Assembly: GCF_947623445.1 (NCBI RefSeq)
Contig: NC_135240.1
Location: 25,110,001 to 25,174,000, forward strand
Length of the DNA stretch: 64,000 nt
Source of the DNA: Clavelina lepadiformis
Taxonomy: Eukaryota; Chordata; Ascidiacea; Aplousobranchia; Clavelinidae
Direction: 5' to 3'
In this document: positions 14,801 to 25,900 of the stretch, one piece after another
Position numbering within the stretch: the first letter of the stretch is position 1
Layout: every line of letters begins with the position of its first letter
Program-made: the position numbers and the translations under genes
The notes under the pieces: model-generated
What the model was told of the DNA's origin: nothing
What the model saw: the letters and a program-made list of their open reading frames with translations, nothing else
Database searches by the model: none

Positions 14801-14976
14801 AATAGAGCTTACTGTCTAATACAGCCAATCCGATCACCTCGTCTGACTCCAAATGGACAACGTCTTCTTCTAGCCGAGGACGAAAATCTGCATTCTTCGT
14901 CAGTTTGGGAAGCTACATGATCTACTGCAGCAAAGGCTACCAAACCAATGAGAATGTAAAGCCTGGGCACATCCAT
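1..14976 (-). CDS. Secreted trefoil-EGF-sushi (CCP) repeat protein, 3' end beyond window
   Basis: Mosaic extracellular protein gene, read from 14976 down to the left edge and continuing outside the window. Coding exons in transcript order: 14976-14813, 11432-11368, 10516-10420, 10335-10265, 10133-10077, 9998-9888, 9706-9518, 9268-9086, then 21 complete sushi exons from 8878 to 235 and a 16-base start of the next at 16-1. Every junction is GT-AG and every codon phase matches (2, 1, 2, 1, then phase 1 throughout), which strongly supports one gene. Order of parts: signal peptide, two six-cysteine trefoil-like modules, short Cys-rich linker, EGF-like module, two unique sushi modules, then the homogenised sushi array. 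Sushi modules usually mediate protein or glycan binding in complement, adhesion and coagulation proteins, so an adhesion or recognition role is inference. No ortholog is recognised. The C-terminus (secreted or membrane-anchored) is unknown. Confidence 0.85.
9086..9706 (-). CDS. Coding exons 7-8: two unique sushi (CCP) modules
   Basis: Exon 7 (9706-9518, 189 bp) and exon 8 (9268-9086, 183 bp) each encode one sushi module with four cysteines (for example CPFPTL, LSFSCEIEGY, TLTCTKNG and SAPTC in exon 7). The conserved tryptophan near the fourth cysteine is F in exon 7 (GAFDNSAPTC) but W in exon 8 (GGDWEFTSGPTC). Both are phase 1-1. They differ clearly in sequence from the repeated units to the left, so they mark the edge of the amplified array. 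Confidence 0.8.
9888..10133 (-). CDS. Coding exons 5-6: Cys-rich linker and EGF-like module
   Basis: Exon 5 (10133-10077, 57 bp) encodes a short stretch with NCRPGFENAPSC, which looks like the end of an EGF-like module. Exon 6 (9998-9888, 111 bp) begins EINECDPNPCVNG, the start of a calcium-binding type EGF module (the I-N-E-C pattern), and continues with CIDLINDFLCC and GQTC. Both exons are phase 1-1, the standard phase for shuffled extracellular modules. Exon 6 may be an atypical EGF because two adjacent cysteines (CC) replace the usual C-x-C. Confidence 0.7.
10265..11432 (-). CDS. Coding exons 2-4: two P-type trefoil-like modules
   Basis: Exons 11432-11368 (65 bp), 10516-10420 (97 bp) and 10335-10265 (71 bp). 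Exon 2 completes the first trefoil-like module with GCCYDES followed by a sixth cysteine. Exons 3 and 4 make a second six-cysteine module with the motif IGCCYDAQRRQC. The GCC-Y/F-D core and six-cysteine count match the P-type trefoil family, but in module 2 the first two cysteines are only four residues apart, so that module is less canonical. Trefoil modules are compact and protease-resistant and are found in mucosal secreted proteins. Phases (2 to 1, 1 to 2, 2 to 1) chain without error. Confidence 0.72.
12120..12613. mobile_element. MITE-like element in intron 1 of the sushi gene
   Basis: A 494 bp segment bounded by an inverted repeat. The left end GTTGGCCAAACAGGTCACTA (12120-12139, extending to 12142) matches the reverse complement of 12591-12613 with three mismatches in 23. 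The interior holds several short copies of a motif like GAACACGTT or GAACGCGTT, and similar motifs occur just outside to ~12760. No target-site duplication is clear and there is no ORF, so the family is unassigned. Confidence 0.5.
13064..13159. mobile_element. 96 bp palindromic MITE, copy 1
   Basis: Terminal inverted repeats of 24 bp: the left starts GTCTAGTATGCAAGTGCACA and the right is its reverse complement with two mismatches. A diverged second copy is at 57391-57490, which supports a mobile origin. The core contains a CAGATGACGTCACAA segment that holds a CRE-like TGACGTCA. No coding capacity and no clear target duplication. Confidence 0.65.
14813..14976 (-). CDS. Coding exon 1: start codon, signal peptide, first half of trefoil-like module
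   Basis: The ATG at 14976-14974 opens a peptide beginning MDVPRLYILIGLVAFAAVDH, a short polar start followed by a hydrophobic core, as in a signal peptide, with probable cleavage near residues 23-25. The rest (C-x10-C-x10-C) supplies the first three cysteines of a P-type trefoil pattern. The exon ends in phase 2 at a consensus donor (GTAAGC, from 14812). Joining to the exon at 11432 makes the GCCYD core of the trefoil fold. Intron 1 is about 3.4 kb and holds two MITE-like elements. Confidence 0.8.
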
Positions 14977-17900
14977 GTTGGATGCAAAACCACGTATGCT
15001 GGCTAAAACGCCCAGCAAGGTTCTTTCTGTGTGAAATATATATTAAACTTGCACTTTGCATAAGCAGTTTTCGGAAGAATCACTTCCTTTTCCCTGTCTT
15101 ATAGAGCACATCATACGGTTATGATTTTTTTTTGTACGGAACCAACTTTTGCGTGTGTTTTTCTTTTTTTGTAACGGGGTGACGACTTTGGGCGTTATTT
15201 GTCTCTTTTACTTGCCGTGAGGCAGTTTAAAGCGTGAGCACAAAAATTTGTCTTGAATAGTTTCAAAAATATGAATATAAGGGCCTTCTTTGTTTTAGTA
15301 TAAAAAATAAACCATTTTCTCTGTTTCATCCACATTACGAAGACCTCATCTGGAAGCGACTGAATGCGCAATGCGGTTCTTACTCACCCGGCCGTACATT
15401 CACATTGTTACTATATACATATTCACAAGCTTAGCGTAAAATAAAACCATTTATACTTATATTACACTACAAACTTTAGATAGATAATAAAATGGCTTCT
15501 AGTCGAATTTTTACAGCTAGCACATAATTATTTAGAATACTAAACAGCAAATGCTAAACTTTTACGACCATTATATTACCTTAAAAGAAATATAAAAATG
15601 GAATCAGTGAGTTTAGGTTAAACTTGCCATTTGCCATGTTAGATACAGGAATTTATTAAGAGATATGCCGATGAGTAAGTCGTCAAATATGACCTTTTAA
15701 TACTTTTCAATAAGTGGAAATATAAGAGATATGATGGCCAAACATTTTCAATGCCATCATAGTGAATATACTTTGAGAGCATTCCTTTCTTACGCCTTTG
15801 GCCCTATCACCATTGAAACTAAACCTTAAGAATATTTTGAGTTTTAGTCTGGATACTTTCAAATAACATCCAGTAAGAACAAGCTTCACTGTTTTCTGAA
15901 GATAAAAGATTAGTTTATCAGCAAGCATGTAACAAGTGGCTACAAAATTGACTATTAAGTATATTTCACTTGACTTTCATAGCTTAACATAATGATTTGT
16001 ATTATATTTGGTATTTTGTTAGACTCGTAATTCAAAATTAGTGCAACGTTTACCAATTACGTACGACTAATTTTCACTGATGACGTATAGTTTCTAACTT
16101 GCCGCTATTAGCAACATGTTTTACCGGTATAAGAAGTATAAAACAAATAAAAAAAGTAAGAAAAACGTTCTCACTGTACCTGTTTGCCAAGATTATTTTT
16201 TATTACGTATAGACCTCTTTGATTAAGAGCCTTAGAAGATTAACCATTACATTGGGTTTAAAACGTAAATTGTACGTTGATGTTATGATGATGATTGCGT
16301 TGATGTACATTAACATTATAGCTATAAAGCTATCAATAACTAATTTTGTTTAGTAGAACTATGTCACTTATTCAGGATTCGTTGTTGGAAACAATTTGAA
16401 CATGAAATGCCGCTCTACAATAAAAAAACGAAGGAATGTCTATTACCGGGAAAGATCCCTTATTTCTGATGTAACTTTTTGAACGCAAGATCTTGTATTG
16501 TAACATTCATTCACAGGGCAGTATATGCAGGGTGCGTATTTAGCATGCCTTCAGGCGCATGTCAGAATGACTGAGCTGGGAATTTGCTGCTCAAAATATT
16601 TCAAGCGTCATTACCGAGGTTTTTAATGGATGAATACAAGTCAAAGTGAGGTTCAAAGATACGATTGCCATATTTTCCAGCCATAAGGCATTAACATATT
16701 TGTTAAAAACATTTCAGTGATAGAATGCTGTTCTAATATACGAATCAAGTGAAAGTTTTTAATAAAAAAAGATCTTTTATACTGTATCTGATTAGCCTTT
16801 TAAAACCCAATGCGTTGCATTGTGACTTTCATTCACGGTGCGATAAGTGCCGAGTCTTCATAAAATACCTTCAGGCACAAGTTAGAATGGGTTGTTTGGG
16901 TATTTATTGTGCAAAATATTGCATGTCTTTTCCGAAACTTTGAACGTATCAACTCAAGTTCAAGGATAAACTTATCATATTTTCTGAGCTATAAACGAGA
17001 TACCTAAGCAAAATCGGCAACAATGCGCTTTATGACATGACAATGAGCAAGTCGGTCAAGGTGGGCATAAACACACGATTTGAATTCTACAACGTGCAGT
17101 AGAACAAACTCAAGTTTATAGAATATCAAAAAGCAAAATGATTTAAAATGGTCCGAAAACTTTGAAAAGATTAAGTGGATTGGTATCACCAATAGAAATT
17201 CACATGACATACGTCACATCCCCTGCTGTTAATCAAAGATTAAATCGAAAAACAATTAATAGGAAATGATTCCCAAACCCGGACAAATATATGGTAAACC
17301 GAGTACTGTATATGTATACGCACAGCAAAAGTTTTGAACCAATCAACAACCAAACTATAGTAGATTGTTGTATAACATTCTGACGTATTTTACTCTAAAA
17401 TATCCACACGCAATATTACATAATGGCCGTGAATTTTCGTGCGTATGCACTTAAACGTAAGTTGCACTTATGAACGTTTCTTGCTTTTTAGTGCAAGACT
17501 GTTCACAAAATTAACACTTAACAACAAGCCTTATTACAATGAAGAAAATTTATCAACAATACTCCGCATGCTATAGTATATTGTATACTATTCTTGGCTA
17601 TTGTCTTTCACAACTATAACTCAAACACTCGCAAATATATGTTTCTGTTTAAGTAAAAAATACGCCATCTCACTTTGAAACAATGTTATAATTGATAAAA
17701 AATTGCGTGTAGACTTTTTTCGAATGAAGTGGCTTATTTGCCAGATGTCGGCCCCTGGACATTTCAATTTTTGACTACATTTTATTTGTGATTTTTGTGG
17801 TTGGCTACTTATTATTATGATGTCATTATGGAGTGCGCGTATCATTTAAGCATATTTGTAAATCGCGCTTGAGTGACCTCACTCGAAAAACCCATCGGCA

Positions 17901-19932
17901 TTTCAAAGCACTGTACTGTCATAATCTTATTCCGAAACGTTTGTTGTATAGAGATGAATGTCTATGTAAAAAGTCTGTATATTGTTGAGGCGTATATGGG
18001 TTAGTTAGGACTTAGGACAACGTTAAGATAATCACAACACAGGTTGGAAGCCTGTATACTGGAGTAAACTCTCAAAAAAATCAGCATATTATAAATTGAC
18101 TTTTATTAACAATTCTTATAAAAGTAAAGTTAAATTGAAAAGTTTAAGTTGATTTTGCGAATAATATTAAAAGGATTGCTGTTTCAGCAAATTGCTTGAA
18201 CTGCAAACTTGAAATTCTTATCACGTTTTTTGAAAAGGTCAACTGCCGTGATACAACTCAGCTGATAGGGCTCGGACAAAATCATTAAAACCGTGTTTGC
18301 GAGCAAGCGCAAGTTTTTCTGTAGCTTCGGCGTTGTCGTTACCAATCACCGACCACCTCGAGATATTTTTACCTAAGGGCAGGCCACAGTGATATACCTG
18401 TTATTTGGTTACGATGTAACTACAAACAAACGTCGGTATCAACTCTGTCTGTGAAGGTAGTAATAAATAATAACGGTTTTATTGAATTTTTGTCGGCATA
18501 GGCGAGTGCTTCGAAAACTTACGAACTTCGGCCCCTATATTGAAAGCCGGTTCAAGTATTTTTATGGCCATGGATGCATTTTGAGTATAATTACACTCAA
18601 TCGGTTAATTTATGATGAAGTTTCCCATACGGTTAAATATGTTAATATGGTTAAACTGTCCATTCTAGTCACATTAAAAATTCGTGCGATTGGAGTTTAC
18701 TGTAGGCGAGAATTTTCCTTGTTGTTGGTTATTGGCCTATGACTGCATATCATGCCTTGTTTATTTTTTTAATTCCTGGGAAATTCGCAAGTAAACTGTG
18801 CACAATTTTGGCGGGTTAGTTTTTTGTGAAAAATTACAACACGCTCATAACTTTGCGTTCCTCAACCGCGGATTACACGATTCGTAAAGATAAAGACATA
18901 TCGATTCATCTTCACCCTAAGGCAAATAAATCTTTCAAAACGAGTAAGAATAGGCTAAGTGGTGGCATCTGCAGTTGACTTAGCAACCGAAAAGTTCAAA
19001 AAACGCAAAACGAGTTCCTTCCGCTGCCAAAAAAACATGTAAAGCAGCTATGGCATGACCGTGTTTTTCCCGTTATAGTTTAAAACAAGAGAGTTTAAAA
19101 ATATATCCAGGAGTAGGCTACTTTGGTCGCTAGTTGATTCAATGCTGTATTCCTGAGGTTGGCCTGAACCAATTCCATCTCTAGGTCCACGGACAATGAC
19201 CATCCAGGCAAACTTAAATGCGTAACTTTTTTGCGAATGGGGCCTGTTGCCGGCCACCACATAGACAATATGTTCAAAGGTAAATTTTAAATACCCATAC
19301 TTTCGTCTTTCTCTTTGCAAATACCATCGTTAGGTGTATGGTTGTCTGGCACAAAAGAGCTAAAAGACAATAGAAAAATAGCCGCTAAACATGTTGCGTC
19401 TCTGTAAGAGTGTAAGGAGTTGAGGAATCCCAACCCAACCAATTGGTCTCTTGTGTCGTGATTGAACGTTTTCGGATATCTACCGCCATCCAGCGGGAAT
19501 TTAAACACCCTTATAAGTTATAGCTACTCAATATTTTCAAATTTTCATACCGATGTAACATTGCGCTGAACTTTGCCTCTGGTAAAGGACGACCACAACG
19601 TCACTGTTACTTTTCCACCAAGACAGTTAGTTGTAAAATACGTCAAGTATGTAATCACTTATATCCCAGGAATTGTGCAAACCAATTTAGACTTGCTGTA
19701 TACAGAAAACCAGACGAAGTCGCTTATTTACCGCCTTTTATATTTCTAGCAAAATAATACCTGTCACAGCACTTGCCATGCTTTAGAGTATTACTTGGAA
19801 ATGAACACAAGAAGGGAAAAGTTAAAGTTTCACGGTTTTATGCATTTTATATGTAGTACTGTAAATGATGCAAGCAAAATAAAGAATAATTAATTAATAA
19901 TCTTCAAGCTACGATAAAAATGGGCCACTTAT
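14977..19932. other. Intergenic region with no supported gene
   Basis: No convincing exon on either strand. Short ORFs at 15707-15928, 17004-17210, 17621-17845, 18482-18742, 19048-19320 and 19287-19508 lack recognisable domains and paired splice signals. The segment just right of 14976 should hold the sushi gene promoter and 5'UTR, but no TATA or initiator could be assigned. A diverged duplicated block is listed separately. Confidence 0.5.
16501..16975. repeat. Diverged direct repeat, two copies ~330 bp apart
   Basis: The blocks at about 16501-16690 and 16825-16975 share an ordered series of short matches: CATTCA, CCTTCAGGC, GTTAGAATG or GTCAGAATG, CAAAATATT, TTCAAGGAT or TTCAAAGAT, and CATATTTTC. 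This is an old direct duplication or two copies of an unknown repeat, with no coding content. Confidence 0.4.
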
Positions 19933-22900
19933 CTACCCATTCTCCTCATCAAGAGATTTTTGATGAAATATGACAACTTCAGTCAGATTGTCCATGTCTG
20001 GTTCATCCATATCAATAATATTAACCAGTTCTGTGACGTTTTCATCATTAGTCTTGTGAGCTACTTTTCGCTTCTTTTTTTGGCTGGAACCGTCAGGAGC
20101 AGTTTTGTTTTTCACGGTTTTTATGATTCTTTTCATGCCGTCCTTCACTTCAGCAAGTGCTTCTGGGTTTTGGCAGCTCTGAAGAAGACCCATGAGTTCA
20201 TTGATGCTGCCTGCCATTTCACCCTTAATCCCACGAGTATCTGTTTGGTAACAGTCATTTTCAACAATGACTGTGGGTTTAGCGGTAATTGAAGACATGT
20301 AAATGTAATCAGCAATGTCATGTTCTGATGGATAGAGTACCACATTATAGTGATATGCATGGGTGTCCCCTCTTTTTAGCAAAACTTCCTTAACAAAATC
20401 ATGCACAATAATGCGAACATGTCTTGCATCGTATATACCCATAGACAAAAGTTCATCAATCTTTCCTGTTACTGATGGATGAATCGTGGGACTTATTCCA
20501 CCACACGGTTGGGGGTGTCCTATATGGACTTCTGGTAGAGGAAGATTGATGTAAAAACGCTGTGTTTGTCGGATTGAACTTGGGAGGCTTTCGCCGTGGC
20601 CCAATGCTTCTTTGAGTTTTAACAGGAGTTGTGATTTTTCTTGTCGCACGTGATACTTGGTATCGAACATCCTCTCCATATCGAGGGCAAAATCAGGAAA
20701 AAGTACAACTTCTCGAACGTGCATAATCGCAGGACAATTTCTCTTCTTTGAAGGTTTGTTTCTTCGTTTCTTAACTTCAGGTAAAGGAAGGGTGGGGTCT
20801 ACTTGATGATCAAGATATTGTTTCTGCAAAACGAAACAAAATTAAATCAAATGCCTAGAAGTTGAAATATTCAAAACTCGGGTAACATAAACAACTTTAC
20901 ATTTACTGAGAATAAAGCAGACACATGAGAGATATGGTGCAAAGGTGAACACTAACACTAATAGCAGCATCAGAACATAAGATTTAAAGAAACACTGACA
21001 GTTGTGATCTGAGCTTCAAGATACACCAGCGGAATCAAAGTTAAGTTTATTGTGAATAGTATATTAGCATAACAGTTACCGGCAAAACAGATTGTGTGAA
21101 AAGAAATTTATTAACGTTTTTGCAAGGTATTATTGTTACCTTAGAATTTACATAAAAGTATCAAAAATTGATTTATACAGTGGGTTCTTGATAGCGTGAT
21201 CTGTACAACCATCCTTGAGCCCAAGAAGTTTGTACTGACGTTGTTACAATGGTCTAAAGCAGGGTTGGCACAATTTAAGTTGGCGGGATGATTTGCTACT
21301 CCTCCTCCAACGCTAAATACTTCTGATTTCTTTGCTTGTGGAACAGCAGAGCTGATGGACAGCACTACCAAAAGATTCAGTGACCGCCATGGAAAGAAAT
21401 AACGCCAGAAAGTTACTATGTCATCAAAGAGCCATTTTGAAGCTGGGAAAAAGTTTTATTATCGCCTCTATATGTATAAAATTAGGTTTAGTGTAGCAAT
21501 TTGTTAAGGCTTTGGATTACAAAGGAGACATTTTGCAAGAAATCAGAGGAATGTTTCAGAATTTGCCAGGTTCCAAACTAAACGAATAAATATTTCTTGG
21601 TCCCCAAATAAGTTCCATGTTGAAATCAAGAACCCTGGAGGAAAAAACGACTGTGACAGAAAGAAACGCATGGCAAGCATTTCGAGGTTTGGTTGACGAT
21701 TTTTTAAGAAACAAGAAAGAAAGATCCAAATTACAAAGAGTTAGTAAAGAATCTTGTCACCTGCTATGAACAGATGGGATGTCACATGTCCTTTGAACTT
21801 CATTTTTTACATTTTCATTTTGAGTTCGTTCAAGAAAATCTTGGGTTTTTAGCAAGAAATACGGCGAAAGATTTCACCAAGATATTCAGGCCATGGAAAG
21901 ACAGTATTAGAGCCGCTGGGACACTGCAATAATGGGGATTACATCTGGTTTTTGATAAGGGAAGATACTTCTGGTCATAGAAGAAAAACTTGTTCAACAG
22001 TTCATTTTTAAAAGTTTTTATTCTTTGAAAAGAGCGTTTTGTGATACTTTCAGAATTTAGTTTAATTATGACTGTTGTATCTTTAAATAAACCCAAAAAT
22101 GGGTCACTACGAATTAAATCTATTACATGAGTACTATGAAAAAATGCATACAACAAGTTAAATAGTAAGTCGGACAAAGCAAAAACTGTGAATATATCAA
22201 AACGTACTGATGACAGGAAAAAAGAACACGATTTTCAAACTCAACTTAGGAGCATAAAAAATGTGAACCTATCAAAAATTGTGCGAAGTATTGTTATTTG
22301 TGATTCTTCCAACTTTATTATATACAGTACAATATCATCTATAGAGCTCAGTAAATGGCAGTGTAGTGTTTTGTTTCAATCTTTAAGGTAAGTTTCATTG
22401 TCAATGTTAGGATCAATCATATAAATTAGTGCCTGATCATTTCTTATTAAAAAGGGGTGAATAGATTTGAAGGCGTCTAAAACGGGTGAATGAACCAAGA
22501 CTAGGTTATGAAACACTGCCATAATTATATATATCATAACGTTTTTTTCAAATTGTCATCATCAACTGCATGGTTCTAACCTCCATGACATTAAACATTA
22601 TTATGACATTATTATTCAACATTAAACACAATGAGACTGGTTGCACTAGTGAAATTATTAAACATGGTAATGTAACATTTGGGGCAAAAAAACATAATTA
22701 GATAACCAAGGCAATTTCGCTATTAGAGAGCTTCCTGGTAATGAACCAAGGCTACACTTCATCAAATCATGTATAAACAAACATGTTTTATTCTATTTTA
22801 TTCCTATTCAATAGTAATTGTTGTTCTTGAAAAAAATATCAACTCAAACACTTTAAAACTAACCACATAAAAACATTATTGCAAGTTCAGACAAAAGTAC

Positions 22901-25900
22901 TATGGACTACTTACAGAAACCCTTTCAGCGGTCGTTTTGTAATAGTGAGAGCCATACTGACAGTGCTTTGTGAGACAGCTTCGTACTACAAAAGGGACTC
23001 CGGTAAATGGAACTTCTAAATTTCCAGAGTTATATTCCCAGTATATTCGTTCTGAAATATTTTCAAAAAACAAAAGCAGAACATTAAAAAGGTTTCAATC
23101 AAGTGTTTATTCACGGTATATATGTATCAATAAAAATTGTATTGCTAAGTGTGTTGAAAGCAATGATTACAGTGCTAGGGTTCCAATCAAATAATCCATC
23201 GAACATTACGCTACGATGATGCTTTTCTATTGTACATAGTTATGAGCTTGGCTATTTAATGCATTTAAAGTCTTCCCTAGTTCTAAAGAACACTGAGGAA
23301 ATTTCACCAGTCACAAAAAACTATATATATAGATGTAAAGTATAGTCAAGTGGGGCAAAAAAATGCAAAATTGACAAACTTTTGATTTTCTCGCTAAAAA
23401 ATGGGCCAAAAAGTCAAGTTTTACCCTCTATTGATCAATATTAATATTCCATTGATGTATCCAAAAAATTGGAGCATTATGTTTATTCTTTTTATTTTTA
23501 TCGAATATTTTGTGTTGCTCTTTTTTCCCCAGTGTTTGGGGCAATAAAAACCATGCTCGGGGTAAAAAAAAAACAATCAATTTCGACAGCAAATTTTGTT
23601 TATTAAAAGCAACACAAAGCAGAAGAAATAGCAATATATACAGATGAGGATGAAACTGTAACATCTTGTTCAAACAAACAAAAAAGTTTATGCATTATGA
23701 AGTCCATATTTGCTGAGGAACACAAATTTTTCTTTCACTTCCTCTTCTTCGGCAAAACCAAAATATGATTTTGCACGACCGACAGAAGTTTACACTGCGG
23801 TTGAAGGACCCCAAAAACAATTTTCAACGGTGACTATATCTATGTCTTCTTTTGTTTGCCAGTCCCAATACACTGCATCTTCTGAAGTTGATTTCTTGTC
23901 CCAAAACTTAAATTCAGCTTGCTCAATTTTTCCATCCTCCTCGTCTCTGAAGACCTTCAGAAGTTTTCCCCAATAATATGTTTTTGGCTTCTCCCAAAAC
24001 ACTGCAAAGTACTTTCCAACTTGCTTTTTGTTTATTTCCAATTTAAATTTTCTCTTTTCTTTCTTCTGTTCGTTTACACTTTCTTCAGTTACATCTCTTC
24101 TCTCTTCCTCTACATCTTCCATTCTAACAACTGTGTCTTCTCTTGTTTTGTCATTCATTTCTTCAGATTCATCGTCAGACTCTTCTACCATCTCATCCTC
24201 TGTATCTACTCTCCTCATGTCTTTGAATTTCCCGCTCCATCCTTCTTTCTATTTCTTCCTCCTCCTCCAAGTCCAGTAAATTTATTTCTTCATCTTCGTC
24301 TGCGTTCCTTTTCCTTCTCCCAGCTTTTCTCTTTTTTGCAATTGTTCCATTTGCTTCAAAGTTTTCAACTTGCTCGTTAAATTCTTCATTTGTTAAAATG
24401 CTTCCATTCATCTTCACTCTTTTTTCTTTTTTTCTTCTTGTCATTTGTTTGTCGTCCCGTTGATTTTAACACACTTTCTATCGAAACCGATTCATCGTTT
24501 GACACAAGCCGTATTTCATACTTCATCCCTTCGGGAGCGTGAAGTTGCAACTCATTGATGATGTCCTTTGTTGTTCTGATCCGTGATTGTACTGTGGTGC
24601 TCGTCGACGGTGTGGAAACAGCTTAAATGTTGCGGATTGATGAGGTGGATGGCATTTCTTCCACATTACTTGACCGTTCAGTTTCCTGTGGACTGGTCTT
24701 TTCCAAAATTGGATTGCGTTCTTCATCTTTTGGAGAAACACAATGCTACCAGGACTGGTTAAACTACTACTGAACAGAGACTTCTGAAACTGGTAAATGC
24801 TTACAAGAAGGTTAAGCTTTTGAATAGCTATTTGGCAGGAGTTCAACAAAGTGGAATGGTACATAAATCAATTAACTACAAAGAACAACACAAAATGATT
24901 GGAGAGTAAAACTTAACGCTTAACTTCACTCGCTTAACTTAACTTAATTTCAAATGAATCATCAGTACATTAGGATTAATGTATTTACTAGAGATCAGGA
25001 AACTGAGACAATGCAAGTAAAGCATTAAAGTGGTAGTTTAATTCCTTATAGCAACCAAAATCGTTCTAAAATGAAAGTTATTAAAGATGGGGTAAAAAAA
25101 AACAAGCACAGGGAAAATAAAAACAACTGTCTTTTTTTGCCCCAACACATTGTGTAGTTTTGGGGTAAAAAAAGACAACATAAAATAGAATGAAAGGTTA
25201 ACAGCAATCAAAATTGAAGTACTGGAGTACAATCATACTAAAATATCATGTAGATACACATAAAAAGATTGTGATTTTTAACCATCGTTTTCGATCCACA
25301 AAAAGTTTAGTAAAGAGCAAAAAAAGTTTTTTTGGACCGTTTTTGGGTCAATTTAGTGATTTGCATAGTTCCTGAAGAGTACTTACCTCTAGACCTGTAT
25401 TGTATGTTAAAAAACTATGCAAATAAATGATGTTTCTAACCATGCAAAGCTTTTTCAAAAAAATCATTCTTAGGGGGAGTTGGGGGGGCTGTCCTTTTTT
25501 ACCCCAAGTACCCCTATGTTTTTTTTTGCCCCAACTGACTATATATAATACTGTGAGACCTCGTTAATCCGTACCCCGATGAACCAGAATCCCCGCTATC
25601 CGACACAAAACTGCCGGGAACGGATTTCTTCCTATGCATTTTACCCCTTTAATCCGGAAACCCCGCTGTCCGACTCCGACACAAAAGTTTTGGAACAAAT
25701 GTGCTAAATCAATAGCAATAAAATCCGATAAACCGGATTATTAACAGTTAAGCGAAAATGATTCACGATTGTCCTAATACAGTATGTAGTTAGTTGACGA
25801 AACAATAGCCGATTATCTACGCATAATAACGTTGCGGTCTTTATTGATTCAAAAGTACAGTACTATACAGCATTGCGCTTTGTAAAAAAATTTAGAAACG

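Noticed and set aside
19048..19508. Two minus-strand ORFs (90 and 73 codons)
   Set aside because: No recognisable domain and no matching splice sites; left as unannotated sequence.
21263..21310. hAT terminus (CAGGGTTGGCACAATTTAAG)
   Set aside because: Resembles a hAT end but no partner end or 8 bp duplication was found.
23919..24380. Plus-strand ORF of 153 codons rich in Phe, Ser and Leu
   Set aside because: Antisense to the Glu/Lys-rich transposon ORF; composition is that of a shadow frame.
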